A stretch of 64,000 nt of DNA from Palsa-504 sp963753225 (GTDB taxonomy: Bacteria; Actinomycetota; Actinomycetes; Streptosporangiales; Streptosporangiaceae). The position numbers and the translations under genes are program-made. Shown here piece after piece: positions 9,218-18,033 of this stretch (position 1 is the stretch's first letter; every line of letters begins with the position of its first letter). The notes under the pieces are model-generated. The model saw only the letters and a program-made list of their open reading frames with translations. It was not told the DNA's origin and ran no database searches. Where the stretch lies: assembly GCA_963753225.1 (NCBI GenBank), contig CAVWBQ010000014.1, positions 124,001 through 188,000 on the forward strand, in the 5' to 3' direction.

Positions 9218-9592
9218 TCACGTTCGCCACGCCATGCCCGGACCGGCCGCGGCGGCTGCGTCTGGTTCGTACCGAAAGGGAGAGCCGTGCATGACCAGCG
9301 CCGGGATGCGGATCTCCTCGAGCCGGCGGTGCACCCCAGGATCAGCGACCGGACCCGGCCGGGGTGGTCGAGGGCCACCTGAAGGGCAATGGCTCCGCCC
9401 AGCCACACGCCACAAACACGGTAGGACGCGGCCAGCTCGGGCGCGGTGCGATGCCACATGCCAGCCCCCGTAAGCGTGGCCCACGATATGCAGGATCGGG
9501 TCGCCCGTTGCGCTCTGATCCCACCAGATCCGGGCGTCCGGGCGGTGGGCGAACGGCACGGGCTTCCCCTTCATGCAATAAGCAGCCATCAT
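9218..9592 (-). pseudogene. degenerate alpha/beta hydrolase
   Basis: Pieces of one hydrolase are spread over shifted frames. VPFAHRPDARIWWDQSATGDPIL, in which the HxG oxyanion region is only partly kept, is followed by MWHRTAPELAASYRV. Next comes a jump to VWLGGAIALQVALDHPGRV (nucleophile-elbow helix region, with the GxSxG strand lost), then RLEEIRIPALVMHG. The spacing shows internal deletions rather than a single frameshift. It was probably once a neighbour of the ligase remnant on the same strand. Confidence 0.6.
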
Positions 9593-9720
9593 CGGCTAAC
9601 GATCGATCGCTAGGAAACGACAATAGAGATGCCTCCGCGTCCGGTCAAGGAAACCTGGTCAACCGGCAGGCATGTTGCGAGGCTGCCTACCGATCAATCG
9701 GTTGGAAAACGGAGCTTCCT

Positions 9721-10250
9721 GTGAGTGAACCATCTCGGATGCGCAGAGTCCGTTCCGGCGTGCCGGCCCTGCCGCCCCGGTCGGCGGCAGATGGCACCCC
9801 GGGCCGGATCCTGCTCGCCGGGCTGGGGCTGTTCGCCGAGCACGGGTTCCACGGCACCTCGATCCGTGACATCGCCGCCGAGGCAGCCGTTCAGTCGGCC
9901 TCGCTGTAGCCCATTTCCGGTCGAAAGAAGCGATCCTGGCCGAACTGGTCCTGGCCGGCCACGAAGAGCACCACGCCCGCCTGGTGACCGCGCTGTCACG
10001 CCCGGCCGCCGGGCCGGCCGCCGCCGTGCGCCGCCGCTCCGAGGCGCTGCTGGCGGAGGTCCTGGCCATGGGCCGCCAGCTCGGCGTGTTCGACCTCGTC
10101 CACCTCGAGGCGACCGCCGCCGCGATCGGCAGCATGGGCATCCGGGTCGCCAGCTGGTACCCGGCGCCCGAGGCCGGCCTCAGCCCCTCCCAGCTGGCGG
10201 ACGCGTACGCCGCACTGGCCCTGCGCATGGCCGGAGCCAGGCAGCAGTGA
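9721..10250 (+). pseudogene. TetR/AcrR-family regulator broken by a 1-base deletion
   Basis: Reading from the GTG at 9721, a TetR N-terminal helix-turn-helix is clear (ILLAGLGLFAEHGFHGTSIRDIAAEA, then VQSASL) but hits TAG at about 9907. Adding one base after CTGTA restores the expected continuation YAHFRSKEAILAELVLAGHEEHHARL and a C-terminal ligand domain (LLAEVLAMGRQLGVFDLVHLEATAAAI) ending at 10250. It is a single lesion, so either recent decay or a base-call error. It probably once controlled the neighbouring divergent decayed hydrolase/ligase genes. Confidence 0.7.
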
Positions 10251-10711
10251 CCCGCGCGGCGCGGCCAGGGCTCCGATGAGACACTGCTCCAGGAAGGCCT
10301 CGCTGCCTCCAGCCCAGCCGCAGAATGCTCAGATATGGACAACCACCGGCGTCATTGAACTCAACGCTGCCATCGCGCCAAACGGCGATCTTCGCTGGAG
10401 CGGACAACCGATAGCGACAACCGGGAAGCGCAGCTTTTCTATGCTGAACTCGGAGTGCCGATGGACAAGTCGAAGCTTTCTACCGAATCGAAGGCGACGG
10501 ACTAACAAGGCACGCCAACCGTATGGGATGAAGGCACCACGCGGCCAGCTGACGGACTAGTACTACAACAGCGCCCTGTTACTTTTCGTGCGGTGCTGAC
10601 TGACGTTGGTCCGCTTCAGCGGGCGCTTGCGGATCTGTTCCGATGACTTCCGGGGCTCTCCTTCGTCACATGGGACAGGAAGCCTGGGCTGAGCGGTTAG
10701 GAGAAGGACGA
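10251..10711. other. 461-bp stretch without a recognisable gene
   Basis: Small open frames here show no family resemblance and no ribosome site. GC content drops somewhat around 10,320-10,520. The last bases (GGAGAAGGACGA before 10712) are the ribosome site of the next gene. Confidence 0.5.
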
Positions 10712-11296
10712 ATGGGCGTGATCGGGACGGCGTTGTCTATGTCTCTCGATGGGTTCATCGCGGGACAAGACGGAGGTGCGGGAGGACTGCATGACTGGCT
10801 GACGGCGGGTGATATCCCCAGCCGGTTCAGCCCCTCCTTCACGATGGCGAGGCCCAGCGCGGAGTTCTTCGATGAGGGGGTCGCCGGGACGGGCGCGGTC
10901 GTCGCCGGGCGCCGGACATACGACGTGTCGGGGGCCTGGGGCGGGCGAGGCCCGATACCCGGCCTGCCGCTGGTCGTCCTTACCCACCGGATGCCCGGGT
11001 CGGTGCCCGCGGGCGACCCGCCTTACACGTTCGTGACCGACGGCATCGAGGCGGCGGTCGGGCGGGCACGGGAGATGGCCGGCGGGAAGAGAGTGCACCT
11101 TATGGGGGCGAGCGTCGTCCAGCAGAGCATCCGGGCCGAGCTGCTCGATGAACTCATCATCAGCCTGGTGCCCAAGATACTGGGCCGGGGCGTCCGCCTG
11201 CTGGGCGGCCTGGATGCCGACAGCGCCGGGCTTGAGGTCGTGCGGGTCATCGATGCTCCCGGCGTGACGCACCTGACCTACCGGGTCATCAAGTAA
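10712..11296 (+). CDS. RibD C-terminal / dihydrofolate-reductase-fold protein
   Basis: A 194-aa protein of the DHFR-like family often annotated as riboflavin-deaminase C-terminal domain. The N-terminal signature SMSLDGFIAGQDGG and the later VVAGRRTYDVSGAWGG and VHLMGASVVQQSIRAELLDELIISLVPKILGRGVRLL are typical. It probably binds NADPH; the substrate is unknown in this stand-alone group. The ATG at 10712 is preceded by AGGAGAAGGA. It has no clear operon partner: upstream lies an empty stretch and downstream a hydrolase. Two more paralogues occur at 46.6 and 48.7 kb. Confidence 0.87.
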   Translation: MGVIGTALSMSLDGFIAGQDGGAGGLHDWLTAGDIPSRFSPSFTMARPSAEFFDEGVAGTGAVVAGRRTYDVSGAWGGRGPIPGLPLVVLTHRMPGSVPAGDPPYTFVTDGIEAAVGRAREMAGGKRVHLMGASVVQQSIRAELLDELIISLVPKILGRGVRLLGGLDADSAGLEVVRVIDAPGVTHLTYRVIK

Positions 11297-11473
11297 TAGC
11301 GGGCTGGGATGGGCGTTGCGGACGGTGACGCGGCGAGCGGGTGCGTGGCGCGAGGGGTCCTTGCGTGATCCGGGACGTTTGGCCTCTTGTCTTGCTGGCC
11401 GGCTGCGTCAGTGTGGAGGTCACGGCGAGGTCCCGCCTGGGTCCTTGGCCGTTCGACCGGGCAGGGAGGCGTC

Positions 11474-12481
11474 ATGCGCAGACGGCTTGCAGAAGTGCCT
11501 GGCAGCGGGTCCCCGCGCCGGGCTGGGGGCGGCCGGGAACAACCCGCGGCCGGGTGGCTTGGTGCTGTTGCCAGGGGCCGGCGGCGGACTGCCCCGGACG
11601 AGCACGTGCGGACGCTGACCGTCCGTGGCCGGGTCCTGCGGGTCGCCGTGCGGGGCGGGAACCCGCACTGGCCGCCACTTGTGCTATGCAACGGCATCGG
11701 CGCCCGCCTTGAACTGCTGCAGCCGTTCGTCGACGAGGTCGACCCGCAGCGGGAAGTCGTCCGGTTCGACATGCCGGGCATCGGCGAGTCTCCTGAGCCG
11801 GTCATGCCCTACCATCTGTGGACGCTGGCGCCGCTGCTGAGCGGCCTGCTCGACCAGCTCGGCTACCAGCAGGCCGACGTCCTGGGCATCTCCTGGGGCG
11901 GCGGGCTCGCGCAGCAATTCGCGGTGCGGGACCCGGCCCGGGTGCGCCGCCTGGTGCTGGTGTCCACCGCCACCGGGGCGCTGATGGTGCCCGGTCACCC
12001 CCGGGTGCTGCGGCACATGCTGACACCGCGGCGACACCGCGACCCGGCGCACGCGGCCGCCATTGCCGGCGAGATCTACGGCGGCAGCATGCGCGCCGGC
12101 GCGTCGCGCGCCAGCGAGCTACTGCGCGGGGCGGCAGGCCCCGGACCGGGCCGGGGCTACTACTACCAGATGCTGGCCGCCGTCGGATGGACAAGCCTGC
12201 CGCTGCTGCCGCTGGTACGTCAGCCCACCTTGATACTCGCGGGCGATGACGACCCCCTCACCCCGCTGGCCAACGCACGGATCATGCACCGGCTGATCCC
12301 CCGGAGCGAACTGCATATCTACCACGGCGGGCACCTTGACCTCGTTCTCAGAGCCCGAACGCATGGCGGCGATCGTGGAGGCCTTCCTCACCGCCGGGAC
12401 CGGGCCGCTGCCAGGAGCGCGGACGGCCCGCCGACCATCCACCGCGGCAGGCAAAGGCCAGACCATAACGCAGATCGCTGA
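11474..12481 (+). CDS. alpha/beta hydrolase with frameshifted C-terminal tail
   Basis: An alpha/beta-hydrolase fold protein, similar to intracellular PHA-depolymerase-like hydrolases. The core motifs are visible: LVLCNGIG (oxyanion strand), VVRFDMPGIGES, the nucleophile elbow GISWGG (Ser), ILAGDDDPLTPLANA (Asp) and HIYHGGHLDLV (His). Directly after the catalytic His the frame breaks down: LVLRARTHGGDRG replaces what reads in the next frame as SEPERMAAIVEAFLTAG. Removing one T in GTTCTC (about 12344-12349) joins them, giving a natural end near 12518. All catalytic residues precede the shift. Start ATG 11474 has GGGAGG upstream. Confidence 0.8.
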   Translation: MRRRLAEVPGSGSPRRAGGGREQPAAGWLGAVARGRRRTAPDEHVRTLTVRGRVLRVAVRGGNPHWPPLVLCNGIGARLELLQPFVDEVDPQREVVRFDMPGIGESPEPVMPYHLWTLAPLLSGLLDQLGYQQADVLGISWGGGLAQQFAVRDPARVRRLVLVSTATGALMVPGHPRVLRHMLTPRRHRDPAHAAAIAGEIYGGSMRAGASRASELLRGAAGPGPGRGYYYQMLAAVGWTSLPLLPLVRQPTLILAGDDDPLTPLANARIMHRLIPRSELHIYHGGHLDLVLRARTHGGDRGGLPHRRDRAAARSADGPPTIHRGRQRPDHNADR

Positions 12482-12655
12482 CGGGAAGGTGGTGTCCTGC
12501 CCGGGTGAACCAACGTGATTTCGGATTGGACGAGAATGAGCGCCCGGGTGCCTGGCCTGCGAGTTTACAAAGCGCAGCCGGTAGCCCGGTATTGCTGCTC
12601 GCTTGCTCCCGTCTTGCTCCCCTGCCATCTCCCCACGACTGCGGAACGGCACGCT

Positions 12656-14200
12656 TTAGCCGTTGGCGGGACCTAGCGAACTCTTCTTCGCATCACCGCC
12701 ACACCATGCACGCCCATGCAGAGCAACCGGTCGCCCGGAACACGTAACCATCCGGGTGGGCCGCGTGGGACAACATGCCTTCCCTGCCAGTTCTATCTCG
12801 TGGTCTTGCTGTGACGTGCCTCGATCTCGCGGGCGTGGTCCAGGTTTCTGCTGGGCTTCCTGGTGCGGGCCGTTTCGCTGCTGTAGTTCAGCGAGGTCGC
12901 GGAGGTCGCTGACGGCTTCGGCGGTTTCCGCGTCGTACCGGTCATTTATGGTGACGGTCCTCTTGAGTGCTTCGATGGCCTGGGCGTCCTGGTTCACCGC
13001 CGCCAGGGCGCTGGCGGCCCGGCGTAAGTATCCAGTCAGCCGGATGTCCCCGGCCCCGAGCACTTCTTCCGCCGCCGCCACCATCTGTTCGCAATAGGAG
13101 GCCGCAGCCGCGGTATCGCCCGCCGCCACGGCATCACCGGCGAGCCCTCCTAGCTCAACCAGCAGCGGCCGATCAGGTGACCGGTGATGGACCTGCGCGG
13201 TCCAGAACGCGATGTTAAGCCGGGTGGCCAGGGTGTTGGGGTGGTCGGGGCCAAGGAGCCGCTCCCGGTCGGTCAGCAGCGCGGTGAACAAGCGCAGCGC
13301 CCCGGCCGCATCCCCGCAGTCGCCGGTCCAGCCCGCGATGTTGGCTCTGATGCCCAAGGAGCGGGGATGGTCAGGGCGCTGGAGGCATTGGCGGAGAGCG
13401 AGCTCTTGGCGGCCGTGGGCAAGCGCTTCCGGATAGATGCCCAGGTCGTTGTAGGCGGCGGCGAGGGCGGCGTGGAGGCGGAGCTGGTCCTGGTCAGCGG
13501 CGGCGGGGGTGGCCTCGAGCTCGGCCTGGAGCAGGATGATCTGCAGCCGGGTGCCGGCGCGCGGCCCGTCTACGGCGCGCAGGACCGTCTGGGCGGCTTT
13601 CTCGCGGCTGGCAGTGCGGCTGCTGAGCATGGGGGCCAGGAGCCGCTGGGTGATGGCGGGGCGCCCGGCCTTGCCGGCGGCAAAGGCGAGTAGTAGCCGC
13701 CATTGGTCACCCGCCTCGCCCAGGCTGGTCCAGGTCTTCAGCTCGGTGGTGACCTGCCCGGCCAGGGTCAGGGCCTGCTCACGGTCGCCGTCCCGGCCCA
13801 GCAGGTCGGCCGCGGCCCAGACCCGTGCTTCCAGCCCGATCGCCGCCCCCGCGGCTAGGGCCGCGCTGATGGCTTCCTGAGCCAGCGGGTCCCTGTGGGC
13901 TTCGGGGTCGCCTAGTGTTTCCAGACCGCGGATCAGCGCGCGCTGCACCGGGGAGAGCTGATCCCGCAGGGCGAGATCTAGGTCGGCGCGGACCCGGTGC
14001 ACGGCCTGGCGTGCCACCACCCGGTCCGCCAGACTGGCCCCGGGATCGGCCGCGACCTGCCCGGCCGCGGCCAGGACCGCCCCGGCCAGCCCGGCGCTCT
14101 GGCGAGCCGAGAACGCGGCCGCCTGCTCGGCGCAGCGCGGGGACACGGGGTCGGCCGGGCTCATCGACGGTAGCCAGGGCGGCGACGTGACGCCTGTCAT
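12656..14200 (-). CDS. tetratricopeptide-repeat protein
   Basis: A 514-aa soluble helical protein. The clearest repeats are of the actinobacterial TPR type: YNDLGIYPEALAHGRQELALRQ and DAAGALRLFTALLTDRERLLGPDHPNTLATRLNIAFW, the style found behind NB-ARC ATPases. Here no NTPase domain is attached. The last about 70 residues are Pro/Arg/Gln-rich and do not continue the repeat, so the natural C-terminus may be shorter or shifted. It lies 25 bp downstream of the M50 peptidase gene on the same strand, probably as one transcript, which suggests it is an interaction partner for that membrane protease or for a signalling complex. The start is uncertain: ATG at 14200 or 14167, neither with a strong ribosome site. 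Confidence 0.7.
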   Translation of the reverse strand: MTGVTSPPWLPSMSPADPVSPRCAEQAAAFSARQSAGLAGAVLAAAGQVAADPGASLADRVVARQAVHRVRADLDLALRDQLSPVQRALIRGLETLGDPEAHRDPLAQEAISAALAAGAAIGLEARVWAAADLLGRDGDREQALTLAGQVTTELKTWTSLGEAGDQWRLLLAFAAGKAGRPAITQRLLAPMLSSRTASREKAAQTVLRAVDGPRAGTRLQIILLQAELEATPAAADQDQLRLHAALAAAYNDLGIYPEALAHGRQELALRQCLQRPDHPRSLGIRANIAGWTGDCGDAAGALRLFTALLTDRERLLGPDHPNTLATRLNIAFWTAQVHHRSPDRPLLVELGGLAGDAVAAGDTAAAASYCEQMVAAAEEVLGAGDIRLTGYLRRAASALAAVNQDAQAIEALKRTVTINDRYDAETAEAVSDLRDLAELQQRNGPHQEAQQKPGPRPRDRGTSQQDHEIELAGKACCPTRPTRMVTCSGRPVALHGRAWCGGDAKKSSLGPANG

Positions 14201-14225
14201 GGCCGGTCGGACTGCAGTCCTGGCT

Positions 14226-14885
14226 TCAGGTTCGTATGACCAGCCATCTGCCGCCGATGGCGACCGCCGCGAGTGTGGCCGCCAGCCAGAGCAGGAACCA
14301 GATGAAGCGCGGGATGAGGGTAAGCTTGCGGAGATTTCCTCCGTCGCCTGATTGTGTGCCCCGGACGAGGATCGCGCGAACTGCGGACAGCAGGAGGAGC
14401 CACGTGATCGCGTAGGCGGCGACGATCTGAGCCGACACCGGCGTGTATCGGCCGACGATAAACACCAATCCGCCGGCCAAGGTGACCGTGAGCAGGCCGA
14501 AAGACCAGCGCAGCAGAAGTAGGAGAATACCGAGCAGAAAAAGGGTCATCCAAAGCACGGTCACGGCGTACCCCTGCTGGATGAGTTTCGCCGCGCCGAG
14601 ACCGAACGAGCTGGGCCCGATGTAGCCAACGAAAGCGGCGACGACCCTCGCTAGCCACCCACCCTCATTCTTCGGGTAGGTGGCGCCTGATTGCTCGGCG
14701 CTGAAGTTCAGTTTTATGTAGTCGACTTGGCGGCCCAGCAGCGAATCTGCCACAGCGTGAGCTCCTTCATGCGCCATCACCGTGCCGTGGCGAACGACCT
14801 GCCAGCCCACATCGGTGACAACCACGCCAAGCGCAGCCAGGCCGACCGCGGCGGCCGCGGGGCCAGACAACGAAGTGTGCGTCAT
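14226..14885 (-). CDS. M50B-like membrane metallopeptidase
   Basis: A 219-aa membrane protein with the zinc motif HEGAH at residues 39-43 inside the second hydrophobic region (VRHGTVMAHEGAHAVADSLLG). Further hydrophobic segments follow at about 80-105, 110-140, 145-175 and 195-215. The layout fits the short actinobacterial M50B-like group related to site-2 proteases; the canonical second LDG motif is not evident. It is expected to sit in the cytoplasmic membrane and may cleave membrane-bound substrates. The ATG at 14885 is preferred over a long upstream extension because AGGTG precedes it and the hydrophobic sequence starts there. It is co-directional with the TPR gene. Confidence 0.75.
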   Translation of the reverse strand: MTHTSLSGPAAAAVGLAALGVVVTDVGWQVVRHGTVMAHEGAHAVADSLLGRQVDYIKLNFSAEQSGATYPKNEGGWLARVVAAFVGYIGPSSFGLGAAKLIQQGYAVTVLWMTLFLLGILLLLLRWSFGLLTVTLAGGLVFIVGRYTPVSAQIVAAYAITWLLLLSAVRAILVRGTQSGDGGNLRKLTLIPRFIWFLLWLAATLAAVAIGGRWLVIRT

Positions 14886-15229
14886 GCTCACACCTGAAAC
14901 GTAAAGCCCTTTTCTGTCAATGGCCATCCCTTGACCCAGGGACCTTTTACTCAGGGAGATTCCACTCGTCTCACGAAATCTGTCACTGCCGGACTGAGTC
15001 CAACGCCGGCCGCGGACTACACAACATTCTGGGCGGGTCGGCTTCAGTCCAAAGGCGACGAAGCCCGGTAACCGGCGGCAACTCTGGCATCGCACTCTCA
15101 TGCCGCCTGGTGTGCTCCCGCTGGCCAGCCTGGCCGGGTACCTGCAGCCGCTGTGGCTGTGGCCGCACCTGGCCATGCGCCGTGCGGGTTAATCCTTCGC
15201 GGTCCCCTGGCCTGGCCGGCGAGAATGCG
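14886..15229. other. 344-bp divergent intergenic region
   Basis: It lies between the M50 gene (leftward) and the phosphotransferase gene (rightward). The part near 14,890-15,000 is less GC-rich and should hold the M50 promoter. I see no clear operator repeat or small gene. Confidence 0.4.
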
Positions 15230-16360
15230 GTGGTGACCGCTTTGCCAGCCTTGTCGGCGGCCGAGACCCGGGCGGCCGAGGCGCTGCTGGCCCGCGCCTG
15301 GGGCCCGGGGACGTCGGTGCGCGCGGCGGAGCCGATCTGGGACCGCAGTCACGTGGTCCGGCTGCATCTGGCCACGGGCCGTTCCGTGGTCATGAAAAAG
15401 CGGGCAGGCAACGATACCTTCGGGGCTGAGCTGGCCGCCCTGGAGTACCTGGACGGGATGCCCGAACCGGTCGCCCCGCGGCTGCTGGGCGCCGACGCCG
15501 ACGCCGGCATCGTGCTGATGGAAGATCTCGGCCCGGGCCCCTCGCTGGCCGACTCGCTGCTGACCGGCGACCGTTCGCGCATGCGGGCAGACCTTGTTTC
15601 CTACGCCGGGGCACTGGGATCGATGCACGCGTGGAGCATGGGCCGGCCTAGGGATCCCCGCCTCGGAACCCCGCCCTTGCCGGACGCCGTGGCCCGGGGC
15701 AAGGACGCCTTCCTCGGCGCGGCCGTCTCGCTGGGCCTGGCCGCCGCAGCCGCCGCAGCCGCCGGAACCGAGATCGGCCAGCTTTCCTTGCTGCTGAACG
15801 AAACGGGTTACCACGGCCTGGTCCACGGTGACGCCTGCCCGGACAACGTGCGGTTCCTCGATGGCCGCTGCCGGATCTTCGATTCCGGGCATTCAGGCTG
15901 GGGCGCGGTCGTCCTCGACGCGTCCTACCTGCTGGCGCCCTTCCCGAGCTGCTGGTGCTTCGGCCGCCTGCCCGCCTCGGTGGCTGCACCCGCCATGTCG
16001 GCCTACCGCGGCCGTCTCCAGGCGGCGGGCATCGACCTCGGACCTTCGTGGGATGCAGCCATGACGGCTGCCCTGGGCACCTGGATCGTCGCCTGGGGGG
16101 ACGCGATCGCCAAGGCGCTGGAGGAAGACCGCGAATGGGGCACGACCACTATGCGGCCCCGGCTGCTGACCTGGCTGCGCAGCTTCACTTCCGCGGCGGG
16201 CCGTTCGGGCGTGCTTCCCGGCCTTCGCGTCCTGGCCGGCGAACTGCACGAGCGGCTATCGGCACGCTGGCCGGAGGCGGCCCTCGCTGACTACCCGGCC
16301 CTCGCCCGGCCCGGTTCGGCGCAGGTCCAGGCACCTGACTTCTGGCAGCCCGAGGCGTAA
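15230..16360 (+). CDS. aminoglycoside-phosphotransferase-fold kinase (APH family)
   Basis: A 376-aa kinase-like protein. The catalytic-loop motif is HGDACPDN at residues 199-206, with the catalytic Asp in HGD, followed by the metal-binding IFDSGHSG segment. The N-lobe shows VVMKKRAG (ATP-contacting Lys) and an acidic LMEDLGPG hinge. The family phosphorylates antibiotics, choline, sugars or other small hydroxylated substrates; the target here cannot be told. A short Ala-rich run at about 165-172 arises from repeated GCC/GCA codons. The start is uncertain: GTG at 15230 or 15233, with no strong ribosome site. No obvious operon partner. Confidence 0.8.
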   Translation: MVTALPALSAAETRAAEALLARAWGPGTSVRAAEPIWDRSHVVRLHLATGRSVVMKKRAGNDTFGAELAALEYLDGMPEPVAPRLLGADADAGIVLMEDLGPGPSLADSLLTGDRSRMRADLVSYAGALGSMHAWSMGRPRDPRLGTPPLPDAVARGKDAFLGAAVSLGLAAAAAAAAGTEIGQLSLLLNETGYHGLVHGDACPDNVRFLDGRCRIFDSGHSGWGAVVLDASYLLAPFPSCWCFGRLPASVAAPAMSAYRGRLQAAGIDLGPSWDAAMTAALGTWIVAWGDAIAKALEEDREWGTTTMRPRLLTWLRSFTSAAGRSGVLPGLRVLAGELHERLSARWPEAALADYPALARPGSAQVQAPDFWQPEA

Positions 16361-16530
16361 GCGGCCCGGCCAGCGATCCTGGCGATAACAATGGTGGCTG
16401 AATGCCCACTCATGCCGATGTGAGCACGTTACACGTGCGCGTACTTATGCGCCGACTGATGTACTCGCTAGTGGAAATTCTTCCCCGGCACCGGACCGCG
16501 ATGGTGATCGCGCGTCCACGATCACACGTG

Positions 16531-18033
16531 TTATCGTCCGGATAGGTACATCCAGGCAGTAACGTTCGATTCCTTCACTCGGAATCGCAGATGACGGTAT
16601 TGAGTTGGATCGACCTCCCCTGGCGCGTGCTTGATTACCGAATCATAGATGAATGGCGATACGATGACGCCGAGATCAGCGGCCGTCCTGGCAAGCTCTT
16701 TCTTGAGCACGGGGGCTTCCAGGAGCCGTGCGGCGAGAATTATCGCCTCACCCGAGACGCCTCGCGGATCGGAAACCACCGGACCAACATTCAACGCCAC
16801 ACGCAGCTGTATTCTGGTGGCATGAGTCGCCTGCTGATTGTACCGCCTCAATGCGGCCGCGAGCAGGATCAGCAACGGGTCAACGACTGACCTGGTGGGA
16901 ATGCTCGGCGGCACGACGACAAGCGCTCCGTCGCCGCGGTCCTCCCGATGACACGCCCACCAGGGCACATCAGAGCTTTCGAAGGCGTCCCGCAGCGTAA
17001 CGTACATCTCATCGCGGACTATCTGACGGTCGTTGTCGTTTCGGCCATGGTCGCCAAATGCCGCGATGTCGGCTAGGAAGATAGAGCAATTCTGCCCCCG
17101 CCAAGGCTCTGCCCCTGGGGTAACCCATCCGGGGATAGTCTGCGGGATTTCGGTGAGGCGGTCGTAAACTCGCCGTTCCAATACCTCGAGGACGCGAGGG
17201 TAATGGTTGAGGAAAGCGGCAAAGTCGGCGGTCCGTATGACCAGCGCTCGTACGGTATCGATGGCGATTACCGTAGCCGACCTTGAACGAACCTGAAAGG
17301 CGGCTCGCTCGCCAATGACATCCCCCGCGCCTCTTATGGCGATGGTGTGCTTACCGCCTGCCTGCGCGACACGCACCTCTGCTCGACCCGAAAAAATAAC
17401 AAATACAAGCTCGGCTTGCTCGGACTGGCGACAAAGGGCAGTCCCGGGCGCGAAGGTTGCAATATTCCCAGCCGCTTGCAGTGCCTGCTGCTCGGCAGGT
17501 GTCAAGGACTGCCAGAAGCGAGGGCTGGCGGGGTACATAACTTCAGGTTTAGGATTGTCGCCGTGCCGGGTTTCTAGCCGCACTGACGGCCGAAATTCAA
17601 TTTCCTGACCTATCGCCCGCGGCAATGAGGTGCTTTCAGCGTGCATACTGCTAATTTGCGTACGGCGCAAGACAGTAGCAAGAGGCTGGCTGAATGCTAG
17701 CGCGTCTGACTCCTTGAGTGCCCGGACTTCATTCACGGTAGTGGCAAGTTTGCGGCCCTTGTTGGTCAATGTCATCTGATTAGAGGTAAACCCTACTATT
17801 GGGATGGCGACCACGATGAGCACGCCGGCAATCACCAGTCCTCGGGCTCCTGCGATGAGACTGCCGCCCGTTAGGACCGCACTGGCTGCGACCAGGTACG
17901 GCGCGCTCGCCAGGAACCGCGTCAGCCAGTGTCTTGTCCTGGTCCAGTCCTGTGTGCCCAACTGACTCTCAGGTACAGCTTCGATACGATCAGTAATCGA
18001 TCGAGATGGTGCGGAGTGGGGTGGTCGCTTCAT
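16531..18033 (-). CDS. membrane protein with cNMP-binding domain and class III cyclase-like domain
   Basis: A 500-aa protein. Two hydrophobic helices lie at about residues 42-60 and 65-83, a cyclic-nucleotide-binding domain at about 185-290 (phosphate-binding-cassette-like GERAAFQVRSRSATV), and a nucleotidyl-cyclase-like domain at about 316-495. The two cyclase metal-binding Asp positions appear kept, in FLADIAAFG (Asp322) and REDRGDGAL (Asp368). The wider motif style (EDRGDGALVVVPP...GVSGEAIILAARLL) is that of the divergent actinobacterial cyclase-like domains found in signalling and conflict proteins. It may sense a cyclic nucleotide through one domain and make or bind one with the other; activity is not proven. 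The start at 18033 has AAGGGA upstream. A CRP-like palindrome lies 150 bp upstream. Confidence 0.8.
   Translation of the reverse strand: MKRPPHSAPSRSITDRIEAVPESQLGTQDWTRTRHWLTRFLASAPYLVAASAVLTGGSLIAGARGLVIAGVLIVVAIPIVGFTSNQMTLTNKGRKLATTVNEVRALKESDALAFSQPLATVLRRTQISSMHAESTSLPRAIGQEIEFRPSVRLETRHGDNPKPEVMYPASPRFWQSLTPAEQQALQAAGNIATFAPGTALCRQSEQAELVFVIFSGRAEVRVAQAGGKHTIAIRGAGDVIGERAAFQVRSRSATVIAIDTVRALVIRTADFAAFLNHYPRVLEVLERRVYDRLTEIPQTIPGWVTPGAEPWRGQNCSIFLADIAAFGDHGRNDNDRQIVRDEMYVTLRDAFESSDVPWWACHREDRGDGALVVVPPSIPTRSVVDPLLILLAAALRRYNQQATHATRIQLRVALNVGPVVSDPRGVSGEAIILAARLLEAPVLKKELARTAADLGVIVSPFIYDSVIKHAPGEVDPTQYRHLRFRVKESNVTAWMYLSGR

Noticed and set aside
15721..15780. GCC/GCA repeats as a regulatory repeat
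   Set aside because: They lie within the phosphotransferase gene and encode a short Ala-rich helix in frame.
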